From: Candidatus Stackebrandtia excrementipullorum
GTDB lineage: Bacteria; Actinomycetota; Actinomycetes; Mycobacteriales; Micromonosporaceae
Assembly: GCA_019113825.1 (NCBI GenBank)
Contig: DXGR01000148.1
Coordinates: 20,342 to 84,341 of the forward strand
Direction: 5' to 3'
Length of the DNA stretch: 64,000 nucleotides
Numbering within the stretch: the first letter of the stretch is position 1; every line of letters begins with the position of its first letter. Positions 53,423 through 61,872 of this stretch are shown in pieces. The position numbers and the translations under genes were made by a program. The notes beneath the pieces were generated by a model. That model ran no database searches and was not told where the DNA came from. It saw only the letters and a program-made list of their open reading frames with translations.

Positions 53423-53947
53423 ATGGCGGCACCGTTGTACGTGGTTGGTACGGCTGCGGAGGCCACGGCTGTGCTGCGGCGCTTGGCTCGAGGGGGATGG
53501 CAAACCAGACAGGGATTCGCGATCACCGACCCCGGTTGGGATGTCAGTGCGGGGAAGGTAGTCCGGTATGGGCGGGTGCCCGATGTCGACACCGGGGCGT
53601 TGGCGGTTTTGGCGGCTGCGCGCGGCGCCGGTGTGGTGTGCGTGTGCGACCCCACGTCCCCGGCGGGCCTGGTGCTGTCGGCCGACCTGGGGCGTATCGG
53701 GCCCGTCGGAGTCGATCCAGCCCAGGAACCGGCGCCCAAACAGCGACCGGCTGCCGATCTGCCCGTCACCGACGAGCAGGCGGCGTTGTTGACGCGTTTG
53801 GCCGACGGTGAGACCATTGCCGCCGCCGCCGAAGCCGAGTTCCTGTCACTTCGGACGGCGAATCGGCGTATCGCGGCGGCACGCAAAGCTTTGGGCGTGG
53901 CCACCACGCGGGAGGCCGTCTTGGCTTTCGTGAAACGGCGCCGCTGA
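53423..53947 (+). CDS. LuxR-like HTH regulator, small
   Basis: A 174-residue protein. The N-terminal half is Ala/Gly/Val-rich and unrecognised (about residues 1-105). The C-terminal half resembles a LuxR-type HTH: LPVTDEQAALLTRLADGETIAA, AEAEFLSLRTANRRIAAARKALG, VATTREAVLAFVKRR. It starts three bases after the LAL stop codon, so it is almost surely co-transcribed and may form a two-part regulatory unit. The target genes are unknown. Confidence 0.75.
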   Translation: MAAPLYVVGTAAEATAVLRRLARGGWQTRQGFAITDPGWDVSAGKVVRYGRVPDVDTGALAVLAAARGAGVVCVCDPTSPAGLVLSADLGRIGPVGVDPAQEPAPKQRPAADLPVTDEQAALLTRLADGETIAAAAEAEFLSLRTANRRIAAARKALGVATTREAVLAFVKRRR

Positions 53948-53950
53948 GCG

Positions 53951-54709
53951 TCAATCGGCGTCTGTTGTCGACCGCGCTCGAAACGTTCGCGCGGTCGATA
54001 GTGGCCGAAAACGGTCGACGTGGCGAGGCATGACCGGTTCGTCGGGGCGTAGCCGGACGAGGTCGTCGAGGATGCGTGAGCTCATGCGTTCGGCGGCCAC
54101 GCGTGCCGAACGAGGGGAGTCGGTAGGCAGGTCGGACAGGTCGACGGGCTCACCAAAATGCACCTTGGCCACCGGTCGACGCCAGATCGCGCTGATGAGT
54201 GTGGCCGCCATGTGCCCGGGTCGGTCGTAGGCCATGATTTCGTGTGCTCCCCATTGAGCCACGGGCACCACGGGGGCGCCGGTGGCCAAGGCCAGGCGCG
54301 CTGCACCGGTTTTGGCGCGTTCGGGCCACATGCCCGGGTCGAGGGTGATGCGGCCTTCGGGGTAGAGCACGACGACGGAGCCGTCGTTGAGAGCATCGCC
54401 GGCGCGCTGGAGAGCGCCGGTGACGGTGTGCGACCCGCGGTCGACGCGGATGTGGCCGCTGCGTCGCATGATCGCCCCGAATACGGGTGCGCGGAACAGT
54501 CCGGCGGTGGCGAGGAACCTGGGTGCCGCGCCGATGCGTGCGCAAGCGGCGATGAGGGTGAAGGGGTCAAAGGTGCCGATGTGATTTGACACGAGGACGA
54601 CCGGTCCGTTGACCAGGTGTTCCGGCAGTGTGCCGGTGACGCGGAGTCGGCAGAAGAGGGGGACGAGAAGGCGCAGGGTGCGCAGGAGGAACCTCCAGAG
54701 GGGCGGCAC
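53951..54709 (-). CDS. PlsC-type 1-acyl-sn-glycerol-3-phosphate acyltransferase
   Basis: About 252 residues. The acyltransferase motif N-H-x4-D is in VSNHIGTFDPF (about residues 39-49), and the substrate-binding YPEGRIT lies near 115-121. An APVVPVAQWG strand follows. It transfers an acyl group to lysophosphatidate-type acceptors at the inner membrane face. The open frame runs to 54829, across the cydA start on the other strand. GTG 54709, at VPPLWRFLLRTLRLLV, is chosen because it keeps the tandem operator region outside the gene; the start is the least certain part. Confidence 0.85.
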   Translation of the reverse strand: MPPLWRFLLRTLRLLVPLFCRLRVTGTLPEHLVNGPVVLVSNHIGTFDPFTLIAACARIGAAPRFLATAGLFRAPVFGAIMRRSGHIRVDRGSHTVTGALQRAGDALNDGSVVVLYPEGRITLDPGMWPERAKTGAARLALATGAPVVPVAQWGAHEIMAYDRPGHMAATLISAIWRRPVAKVHFGEPVDLSDLPTDSPRSARVAAERMSSRILDDLVRLRPDEPVMPRHVDRFRPLSTARTFRARSTTDAD

Positions 54710-54717
54710 CCCGTACG

Positions 54718-54753
54718 TTCTACGTACTGTAGAATCTTCTACATCATGTAGAT
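54718..54753. promoter_or_regulatory. Two tandem inverted repeats between plsC-like gene and cydA
   Basis: TTCTAC-N5-GTAGAA (54718-54734) is followed after two bases by TTCTAC-N5-GTAGAT (54737-54753), with centres 19 bp apart. The second contains the perfect CTACAT-C-ATGTAG. The TAC/GTA half-sites resemble BlaI/CopY-family operators. It lies 33 bases before the cydA start. Regulator identity is inference. Confidence 0.72.
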
Positions 54754-54785
54754 GATCTTGTCGGTTACCGGGTGGGGAGGTACCC

Positions 54786-56165
54786 ATGGACGTCCTCGAT
54801 GTCTCGCGTTGGCAATTCGCCATCACCACCGTTTACCACTTTCTCTTCGTCCCCCTCACCATCGGACTGGCCTTCCTCGTCGCCGGACTGCAAACCGCCT
54901 GGCACCGCACCGGCAACGACAACTGGCTCCGCCTGACCAAGTTCTTCGGCAAGCTCTTCCTTATCAACTTCGCCATGGGCATCGTCACCGGCATCGTCCA
55001 GGAATTCCAATTCGGCATGAACTGGTCGGCCTACTCCACCTTCATCGGCGACATATTCGGTGCACCCCTGGCCATCGAAGGCCTGGCCGCCTTCTTCGTC
55101 GAATCCACCTTCCTCGGGCTCTGGGTCTTCGGTTGGGACAAAATCGGTAAACGCATGCACCTGGCGTGCATCTGGATCGCCGCAACAGCCTCGGCAGCCT
55201 CCGCCTACTTCATTCTCGTCGCCAACTCCTTCATGCAATGGCCCACCGGCCACCGCATCAACCCACAGACCGGACGCGTCGAACTGGTCGACCTCGCAGC
55301 CCTGTTGGGCAACAAAGTCGCAGCCATCACCTTCCCACACACCATCGCCGCCTGCTTCCTCACCGCGGGCGCCTTCGTCACCGCCGTTGCCGTGTGGCAC
55401 ATCACCCGAGGAACACCCAGCGCCGACACCTTCCGGCCCGCGGTCAAACTCGGCGCCACCACCGCCCTCATCGCCTCCATCGCCCTCATCGTCACCGGCG
55501 ACATCCAAGGCAAAATCATGACCGACGTCCAGCCGATGAAAATGGCCGCAGCCGAAGCACTCTACGAAACCGAACAGCCTGCGCCGTTCTCCGTCATCAC
55601 CATCGGGAGCCTCGACGGCACCGAAGAAGTCTTCTCCGTCAAAATTCCCGGCCTACTGTCGTGGCTGGGAACCGGGGACGCCACCGCGACCGTCGTCGGC
55701 ATCAACGACCTGCAAGACCAATACACCGCCCTATACGGTCCGGGAGACTATCGCCCCAACATCCCCCTGGTTTACTGGTCGTTTCGCGCCATGGTCGGCC
55801 TCGGAATGGCCACCGCCCTCACCGCGGCCGCAGCCTTGTGGATGACTCGCCGCGGCAACACACCCGACTTGGCAAGACCCGTCACCCGATTGCTTGTCAT
55901 CACCGTCATCACCGCACCAATGCTCGCACTGGCCGCAAGTTCCTTCGGATGGATCTTCACGGAAACAGGACGACAGCCCTGGATTGTGTTCACCCTCCTC
56001 AAAACCGCCGACGGCGTCTCCCCGGCGGTCACCCTCGCCGAGGTTCTGACCTCCCTGACGGTGTTCACGCTCCTCTACGCCGTCACCGCGGCCATCGAAG
56101 TCGCCCTGCTGCTGCGGTACATCAAAACCGGCCTCTCCGAACCCGACCGCGACATGGCCTATTAG
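54786..56165 (+). CDS. cydA: CydA, cytochrome bd quinol oxidase subunit I
   Basis: A 459-residue membrane protein with about nine helices. The haem-binding His is in TTVYHFLFVPLTIGLAF (about His18), and the conserved Glu pair region reads LAIEGLAAFFVESTFLGLW (about 92-110). The family GRQPW motif is in ETGRQPWIVF, and the Q-loop region (about 230-300) is short, as in actinobacteria. It reduces O2 to water with quinol electrons under low oxygen or stress. The ATG follows GGGGAGG. Strand composition changes sharply at this gene. cydB follows nine bases later; cydCD is not in the window. Confidence 0.96.
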   Translation: MDVLDVSRWQFAITTVYHFLFVPLTIGLAFLVAGLQTAWHRTGNDNWLRLTKFFGKLFLINFAMGIVTGIVQEFQFGMNWSAYSTFIGDIFGAPLAIEGLAAFFVESTFLGLWVFGWDKIGKRMHLACIWIAATASAASAYFILVANSFMQWPTGHRINPQTGRVELVDLAALLGNKVAAITFPHTIAACFLTAGAFVTAVAVWHITRGTPSADTFRPAVKLGATTALIASIALIVTGDIQGKIMTDVQPMKMAAAEALYETEQPAPFSVITIGSLDGTEEVFSVKIPGLLSWLGTGDATATVVGINDLQDQYTALYGPGDYRPNIPLVYWSFRAMVGLGMATALTAAAALWMTRRGNTPDLARPVTRLLVITVITAPMLALAASSFGWIFTETGRQPWIVFTLLKTADGVSPAVTLAEVLTSLTVFTLLYAVTAAIEVALLLRYIKTGLSEPDRDMAY

Positions 56166-56174
56166 GAGATCACC

Positions 56175-57248
56175 ATGGACCTTCCGACACTGTGGTTCAT
56201 CATCATCGCGTTCTTCTGGACCGGATACTTCGTCCTCGAGGGATTCGACTTCGGGGTCGGCACGCTACTGCACACCATCGCCCCCGACACCAAAGCCCGC
56301 ACCACCATGCTGCGCACCATCGCCCCGGTATGGGACGGCAACGAGGTATGGCTCATCGTCGCAGCCGGAGCCACCTTCGCGGCATTCCCCGCCTGGTACG
56401 CCACCCTCTTCAGCGCGTTCTATCTTCCGATGCTGCTCATCCTCGTCGCCCTCATCATCCGCGCCCTTGGACTTGAATACCGCAACAAACACACCGACCC
56501 CACCTGGAGACGCCGCTGGGACCTGGCCATCACCATCGGATCCATCGCACCCGCCGCAACCTGGGGACTGGTCATTGCGAACATGACCAACGGAATCCCG
56601 ATCAACGCCGACGGCGTTTACACCGGCACCACCCTCGACCTTTTCGGCCCCTACGCGCTCCTGGGAGCCGCCACGACAACCATCCTGTTCAGCGCACACG
56701 GCGCCGTCTTCACCGCACTTAAAACCACCAGCACACTACGAACCCGGGCCATCTCGGCAGCCGATATCCTCGCCCCGCTCGCGTTCCCCGTCGCCGCCGT
56801 TTTTCTGGCCTGGACCGCCATTCGCGCCGACGACACCGTCGTCTTTGGTCTCGCACTGACCGCGATCGCAGTGTTGGGTGCAGCCGTTGCCGCCAACAAA
56901 AAACGACGCGAAGGCTGGGCTTTCGCCGCCACTTCCGTGGCCATCGCCGCCACCGTCGCCGTCCAATTCACGGCGGCCTTCCCCGCCGTGATGCCGTCGA
57001 GTCTTGCCCCCGAGTGGAGTCTGACGGTCGCATCGGCGGCATCAAGCCCCTACACTCTTACGGTGATGACCGTCGTCGCGCTCATCGTGACCCCGATGGT
57101 TCTTGCCTACCAAGCCTGGACCTACTGGGTGTTTCGTCAACGTCTGACACAAGAACCGGTCGGAGTCGCCGACGGAGCACAATACCCCGTCGGCGAACCC
57201 GATTACTCCAACTCGGCGAGTCGGGCCTCGACCGCAGCCAGCTCTTGA
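56175..57248 (+). CDS. cydB: CydB, cytochrome bd quinol oxidase subunit II
   Basis: A 357-residue protein with about eight membrane helices. It begins LPTLWFIIIAFFWTGYFVLEGFDFGVGTL, with the characteristic GFDFG, then PVWDGNEVWL (about residues 52-61), both diagnostic for CydB. It stabilises CydA in the bd oxidase. It is somewhat longer than the usual 330-340 residues: the last about 25 residues (VADGAQYPVGEPDY and onward) form a hydrophilic tail, and the final 46 bases overlap the convergent minus-strand gene. Confidence 0.95.
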   Translation: MDLPTLWFIIIAFFWTGYFVLEGFDFGVGTLLHTIAPDTKARTTMLRTIAPVWDGNEVWLIVAAGATFAAFPAWYATLFSAFYLPMLLILVALIIRALGLEYRNKHTDPTWRRRWDLAITIGSIAPAATWGLVIANMTNGIPINADGVYTGTTLDLFGPYALLGAATTTILFSAHGAVFTALKTTSTLRTRAISAADILAPLAFPVAAVFLAWTAIRADDTVVFGLALTAIAVLGAAVAANKKRREGWAFAATSVAIAATVAVQFTAAFPAVMPSSLAPEWSLTVASAASSPYTLTVMTVVALIVTPMVLAYQAWTYWVFRQRLTQEPVGVADGAQYPVGEPDYSNSASRASTAASS

Positions 57249-57907
57249 CGCAGCCGTTCGGCCTCGTCGGCGGCCTGCTGCCGCTGCTGGTCCACAATGT
57301 CTTCAACGACGGCGGCAACAGCCGGAGAATCCAACGACCGCACCATCTCCACCGCGGTGGTCGGTTTCACCGGCACCGGCTTGGCGATCACCTTGGCTCC
57401 CTTGGAAGCCTGCACCGACCATTCACCGTCACGCCACAACAGCGTCACGCTCAACTCCGGTCCCGCCTTCTTGCTTGCCGCGCGTTTCCGCGGCGGGGGA
57501 GCCGGAGCCTCTCGCGGTGCGGTGGCCTGAACAGGCACACCAGGTTGATCGTTCACAGAGACAGACTCCTTACTCCGAACCTTGTCACTTTTGTCACCAT
57601 TGTTGCCTTCGGTCAACAACGGAGGACCCGAAGGGCCCTCCGCACCCGCCGGCTCCGGAGCCGGAGCGGCCTTCTTGCGGCTGAACTCGCCACGATGAGG
57701 CAATCGCACCTCACCGGGAGAGAACGGCAACTCATCATGACCGAAACGCACGACCACGAAATCACCCTCGTGCGGCTCGTCCAACCGCGCCACCTTGCCG
57801 GTCTTACCGGCCACTTGACCGGCGGCCTCGGTGAACACCACCCTCGGATGCTTCCCGGCCGCCAACGTCTCCGTCAAGGTGGCCACATCCGATTGCGACA
57901 AACCCAT
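57203..57907 (-). CDS. Conserved actinobacterial protein, DUF6319-like
   Basis: A 234-residue protein. The N-terminal SQSDVATLTETLAAGKHPRVVF reads like a short binding or structural domain, followed by KVARLDEPHEGDFVVVRFGHDELPFSP (about residues 38-64). A long Pro/Ala/Lys linker (about 75-140) leads to a C-terminal region (ELSVTLLWRDGEWSVQASKG) and a terminal coiled coil (DQQRQQAADEAERLRQELAAVEARL). The DELPFSPGE stretch resembles DUF6319; the assignment is moderate. The function is unknown. Its last 46 bases overlap the cydB tail. Confidence 0.65.
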   Translation of the reverse strand: MGLSQSDVATLTETLAAGKHPRVVFTEAAGQVAGKTGKVARLDEPHEGDFVVVRFGHDELPFSPGEVRLPHRGEFSRKKAAPAPEPAGAEGPSGPPLLTEGNNGDKSDKVRSKESVSVNDQPGVPVQATAPREAPAPPPRKRAASKKAGPELSVTLLWRDGEWSVQASKGAKVIAKPVPVKPTTAVEMVRSLDSPAVAAVVEDIVDQQRQQAADEAERLRQELAAVEARLAELE

Positions 57908-57969
57908 CCTCGCAACCTCCTTACTTCACAGCACACGGAAACACCGCGCGTCACACTCATACCAGCCCC

Positions 57970-59349
57970 CTACGACACCGTGCGCCGCGGCCAACCCTCG
58001 ACGATTCCACCGGGAATCACATCGGCCGGTTCATAAGGAGAACGGGTCAACACGAACGTTCCCACATCCAAATGCGACACTTCTCCGTCATCGCGGCGAA
58101 CCACTCTCAGCAACTCGGCGGTGAAGTACTGGCCGTCGCCGCGCCACACATCGTCACCGACGCGACGAAACCGCGCCGAAGGCATCATGCCCGAGACACC
58201 TTCAAGCCTCAACGCCCCATCCGCCTCCACCCGCATGACACCTACCGATGTGCCCCAAAACCACTGCCCGGTCAACGCCAACGCATCAGCGTCCACAGCC
58301 TCGACCGGCCTCCACGGCTTCCGCCGCGCAGGCTCACACTCCTCAAACACCTCCCACAACCGCAGCCCCCCAGGCGCCCCCGGCGACGCCGTGGTCGCGT
58401 TACTCAACCAGACGACACCCGTGCCCGACACCGGCGCCACCCACAGGCCCGCCTGAAAACCCGGCATCGAACCACCATGCCCAACAAAACGCTCACCTTG
58501 ATGACGACGCAACTGCAACCCCAAACCCGAAGCCGAATCCCATGACGACCCATCGGACACCGCCTGCGGCTCCCACATCTGCGTGACCACCTCATCGGGC
58601 AGGATCCCGCCAAAACCCCCGCCCAAAAACCGTGTCCACACAGCCAAATCCGTCACCGTCGACCACAGCTGACCCGCCGGCGCCATCCACCCGGTCTCCA
58701 CCACCCGTTCCGACATCAACACATCCGCATACGGGTGCACAGCCCAACCCCGAACCGACTCCGCCGACGGCACCAGGGACGTACGGCTCATACCCAACGG
58801 GCGCAACACTTCGTCGTCCAAGACCTCGAACCAGGCGCCCCCACGCACCTTCTCCACCAGCTCACCCAACACCCCGAACCCCAAGTTGGAGTAATGATGG
58901 CCACGACCCGCACGATCGACCACCTGATCCCTCGACCACAACCGCCGCATCCGGTCACCGTCGACACCCTCCGACCGCTCCCACCAGGACCCAGGCGGCT
59001 CCGCCGACAAACCACCGGTATGCGTCAACAACTGCTGCACAGTGCGGTCACCAAACGGTGTATCCGTGATAAACCGATCCACCCGGTCGTCCAACCGGAC
59101 GAGCCCCTCACACCACAAACGCAACACCAACACCGCCACAAACGTCTTGGTAATCGAACCGATGCGGTACTGGACATCAGGGCCGGGACGAACATCACCC
59201 GAAACCCCACCCACGCCTCCACACCACGCCAAATCCCCGCCACGCACCACACCCGCCGACACCGACGGCACTCGACCCAACGCCTGCATCTGCCCCAACA
59301 CCGCATCAAGCCGCTCGGCTGTGGACGAACGAACCTCATAAGCACACAT
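57970..59349 (-). CDS. Serine hydrolase, beta-lactamase/class C PBP family
   Basis: A 459-residue protein. The catalytic S-x-x-K is in YRIGSITKTFVAVL (about Ser65), the second motif Y-S-N in HHYSNLGFGVLGELV (about 151), and HGG in FVGHGGSMPGFQAG (about 305). No signal peptide is evident, so it may be cytosolic. A C-terminal domain of about 100 residues follows the catalytic core. Members include esterases, D-aminopeptidases and PBP-like proteins; the substrate is unassigned. ATG 59349 is chosen over ATG 59373, whose extra residues are not conserved-looking. Confidence 0.88.
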   Translation of the reverse strand: MCAYEVRSSTAERLDAVLGQMQALGRVPSVSAGVVRGGDLAWCGGVGGVSGDVRPGPDVQYRIGSITKTFVAVLVLRLWCEGLVRLDDRVDRFITDTPFGDRTVQQLLTHTGGLSAEPPGSWWERSEGVDGDRMRRLWSRDQVVDRAGRGHHYSNLGFGVLGELVEKVRGGAWFEVLDDEVLRPLGMSRTSLVPSAESVRGWAVHPYADVLMSERVVETGWMAPAGQLWSTVTDLAVWTRFLGGGFGGILPDEVVTQMWEPQAVSDGSSWDSASGLGLQLRRHQGERFVGHGGSMPGFQAGLWVAPVSGTGVVWLSNATTASPGAPGGLRLWEVFEECEPARRKPWRPVEAVDADALALTGQWFWGTSVGVMRVEADGALRLEGVSGMMPSARFRRVGDDVWRGDGQYFTAELLRVVRRDDGEVSHLDVGTFVLTRSPYEPADVIPGGIVEGWPRRTVS

Positions 59350-59409
59350 GCGCCACACCCTAACGGCCGCCACCGAAGAAGACCGCCGTCACCTGGGACA
59401 CTGGCTAAC

Positions 59410-60213
59410 GTGATCACCACCGCGAAATACGAAGACATCGCCCACATCATCAAAACCATCGCCGACGCCGAAATACTCACCAGATTTCGGACCCTGACCG
59501 ACAGCGACATCGCCGAAAAACGCCCCGGCGACCTCGTCACCACCGCCGACCGCGTCGCCGAAGAACGCCTCACCGAAGCTCTCGAAAAATTTCTACCCGG
59601 CTCGGTAACCGTGGGGGAGGAAGCCGTCTCAGGTAACCCCGACATCCTCAAAAAACTCTCCGGAACAGCGCCCGTCTGGGTGGTCGACCCCGTCGACGGA
59701 ACCTCAAATTTCGTGGCCGGCGTGCCCGACTACGCCTGCCTTGTATCACTGGCGGTCAACGGACACACCACCGCCTCGTGGATCTACGCCCCATCACTTA
59801 AACTCACCGCCGGAGCCCTAACCGGCACCGGAGCCTGGATCAACGGGACACCACACACGCTGACCACCCGCCCCGACAACAACCGGCTCGACATCGTCAC
59901 CACACACCGCAACTACATCGACGGCCACGAACCCCTTATCGCCAAACTCCACCGCGACGACATCACCACCACCGACTGCCGAGCCGCCGGCCTCACCTAC
60001 GTCGACCTCGCCCAAGGCCAACACGACGCACTCGTCTACACCTGGGAGAACCCCTGGGACCACGCCGCCGGCCTGCACCTGTACCAAACCTGCGGAGGCG
60101 ACAACGCCACCATCGACGGCCGACCATTCAACCTCGCAGGCGGAAACACGCTACCGTTCATCGTCGCCACCGAACCGATCATCAACCGTCTCACCCACAT
60201 CCTCACCACGTGA
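59410..60213 (+). CDS. Inositol monophosphatase family protein
   Basis: A 268-residue metal-dependent phosphatase. The metal-binding motif WVVDPVDGTSNF (about residues 96-107) and Glu in GEEAVSG (about 74) are present, as is the C-terminal PWDHAAGLHLYQTCGG. It dephosphorylates myo-inositol 1-phosphate or related sugar phosphates, perhaps for phosphatidylinositol or mycothiol synthesis. GTG 59410 is used; the frame is open to 58735 only as an antisense shadow of the serine hydrolase. The last 63 bases overlap the convergent recombinase gene. Confidence 0.9.
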   Translation: MITTAKYEDIAHIIKTIADAEILTRFRTLTDSDIAEKRPGDLVTTADRVAEERLTEALEKFLPGSVTVGEEAVSGNPDILKKLSGTAPVWVVDPVDGTSNFVAGVPDYACLVSLAVNGHTTASWIYAPSLKLTAGALTGTGAWINGTPHTLTTRPDNNRLDIVTTHRNYIDGHEPLIAKLHRDDITTTDCRAAGLTYVDLAQGQHDALVYTWENPWDHAAGLHLYQTCGGDNATIDGRPFNLAGGNTLPFIVATEPIINRLTHILTT

Positions 60214-61173
60214 CCGCAACCGCCGCAACGACACATACACCGAGTTCGCGCGCGCAGCCTCCCTCAACTCCCGAGCCGTCGCCTTGATATACCCCTGCGA
60301 CGACTGCAACGACCGATGACCCAACAACTCCATCACCTCCACCGCAGAAGCCCCCGACTGGCCCAACCGCGTCGCAAACGTGTGCCGCAACGCATGCACC
60401 AACGCACCACGCTCCACCTGATCCGACACACCCGCCACCCGATAACACTGACGCACCAGATATTGCAACTGGTTACGCGACAGCACCACCCCCCGATGAT
60501 CCACGAACAAAGGATCACCGGACCGGCCCCCACACCCCAACCGCACCTCACGAGAAAACGCGTAATCCTCCAACAACAGCTCAAGCTCCGGCTCCACCGG
60601 CAGCACCCGATCCGCATCCCCCTTACCGCCACGCACCCGCAACCTCCGCTCACCGACGGGTCCGGCAACATCACCCACTGTCAAACCCAACAGCTCACTA
60701 CTCCGCACCCCCGTCAACAGCAATACCGCCAATACCGCAACATCACGCTGTGGCCACGGATGCCGTCCGCCGCGCGCACCCGACGCCACCGCGGTCAACA
60801 ACCGCTCAGCGGCATCCTCGCCCTTGAGCGGTTTGGGAGAGCCGTTGACCGGCCTGGGCTTGGCCACCGCCGACATCGGATTCCCCGCCACGATCTGCTC
60901 ACCCACCAAAAACCCGAAGAACGCATTCCACACCGACCACGCACGCGCAATCGACGACTTCGCGCGAGATTGAGCAAAACGGGCGAACGCCACTCGCAGA
61001 ACCTTCGCCTCCAGATCAATGCACTGCAGCTGCTCCACACCGATCCCCACCACTTCGGCAGCATGTCTCCCCACCGCATCCAAATCACGCCGATACGCGG
61101 CCACCGTGTGCGGTGAGTCCTTCTTGGGTGCCCGCGAAACGAAAAAAGCCTCCATTGCAGCCTGGAAATCCAA
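60151..61173 (-). CDS. Tyrosine recombinase, XerC/XerD-like
   Basis: A 340-residue recombinase. The N-terminal SAM-like/core-binding domain is about residues 1-110 (TVAAYRRDLDAVGRHA; ARFAQSRAKSSIARAWS). The catalytic domain has Arg in LLLTGVRSSELLGL (about 174), HALRHTFATRLGQSG (His-x-x-Arg, about 277), LGHRSLQSSQ (His near 298) and the nucleophile Tyr in GYIKATARELREA (about 307). TTG 61173 follows GGAGG with a six-base gap; ATG 61155 is possible. It may resolve chromosome dimers; the dif-like site at 63876 lies 2.7 kb away. Its 3' end overlaps the phosphatase gene. Confidence 0.9.
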   Translation of the reverse strand: MDFQAAMEAFFVSRAPKKDSPHTVAAYRRDLDAVGRHAAEVVGIGVEQLQCIDLEAKVLRVAFARFAQSRAKSSIARAWSVWNAFFGFLVGEQIVAGNPMSAVAKPRPVNGSPKPLKGEDAAERLLTAVASGARGGRHPWPQRDVAVLAVLLLTGVRSSELLGLTVGDVAGPVGERRLRVRGGKGDADRVLPVEPELELLLEDYAFSREVRLGCGGRSGDPLFVDHRGVVLSRNQLQYLVRQCYRVAGVSDQVERGALVHALRHTFATRLGQSGASAVEVMELLGHRSLQSSQGYIKATARELREAARANSVYVSLRRLRSRGEDVGETVDDRFGGDDER

Positions 61174-61386
61174 CCCCAACCTCCAACAACACAACCGACC
61201 ACATCTGACAGCAGTATCCATTCTCGGTGTGACGCGACAGCACCCCCAAGGCGCACATACGAACCACACGGCAGGGGAGCAGAGCCACCGGCACCATGCC
61301 ACCCCGCCGACGGTGAACAAAAAACGCACACGCCACCGTCGAATGCGACGCAGAAGCCACAACCCCACGCCCCCACCCGCCGACGA

Positions 61387-61872
61387 CTAAGTAGACACGG
61401 CCGCACCCTCCAACCGCAACAACCACCGTTTCCGATCAACCCCGCCGGCGTAACCGGTCAAGGAACCCGATGCGCCCACCACACGGTGGCAGGGAACGAC
61501 GATCGAGAGACGGTTACGTCCATTGGCCGCACCGACAGCTCGAATCGCGGTCGGAGAACCGATCATCTCCGCCAACCGCCCATACGACACCGTCTGTCCA
61601 TAATCGAGCTCACTCAGGGCGTTCCACACCCGCAGCTGGAACGGAGTACCACTCAACCCGATCGCGACATCGAACTTCCGCAACCTACCGGCAAAATACT
61701 CGTCCAACTGCTCAACAACCTCACCAAGACAATCATCGTCACGAACACCAAAAGTCATCTTGTCCGGCCTATGCCGCTGGCTCTCCTGGTACAAACCGAC
61801 CAAGACCGCCTCCTCCGATACCAACGTCAATGGACCCAACGGCGAATCGACAACCCGAAATCTGCGCTCCAC
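61387..61872 (-). CDS. ogt: Ogt, methylated-DNA-protein-cysteine methyltransferase
   Basis: A 161-residue DNA repair protein. The acceptor cysteine is in IVVPCHRVVGASGSLTGYAGG (about Cys128), and the upstream GTPFQLRVWNALSEL and YGRLAEMIGSPTAIRAVGAANGRN make the HTH and Asn hinge. It removes O6-methylguanine by suicide transfer. GTG 61872 follows AAAGGAG with a seven-base gap; ATG 61905 is possible but would add an odd hydrophobic leader. The start lies within the end of the upstream Ada-AlkA gene, so the two repair genes are coupled. Confidence 0.93.
   Translation of the reverse strand: MERRFRVVDSPLGPLTLVSEEAVLVGLYQESQRHRPDKMTFGVRDDDCLGEVVEQLDEYFAGRLRKFDVAIGLSGTPFQLRVWNALSELDYGQTVSYGRLAEMIGSPTAIRAVGAANGRNRLSIVVPCHRVVGASGSLTGYAGGVDRKRWLLRLEGAAVST

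Noticed and set aside
58735..59409. Long N-terminal extension of the inositol monophosphatase-like ORF
   Set aside because: It is antisense to the serine hydrolase, which has all catalytic motifs; the phosphatase domain begins at 59410.
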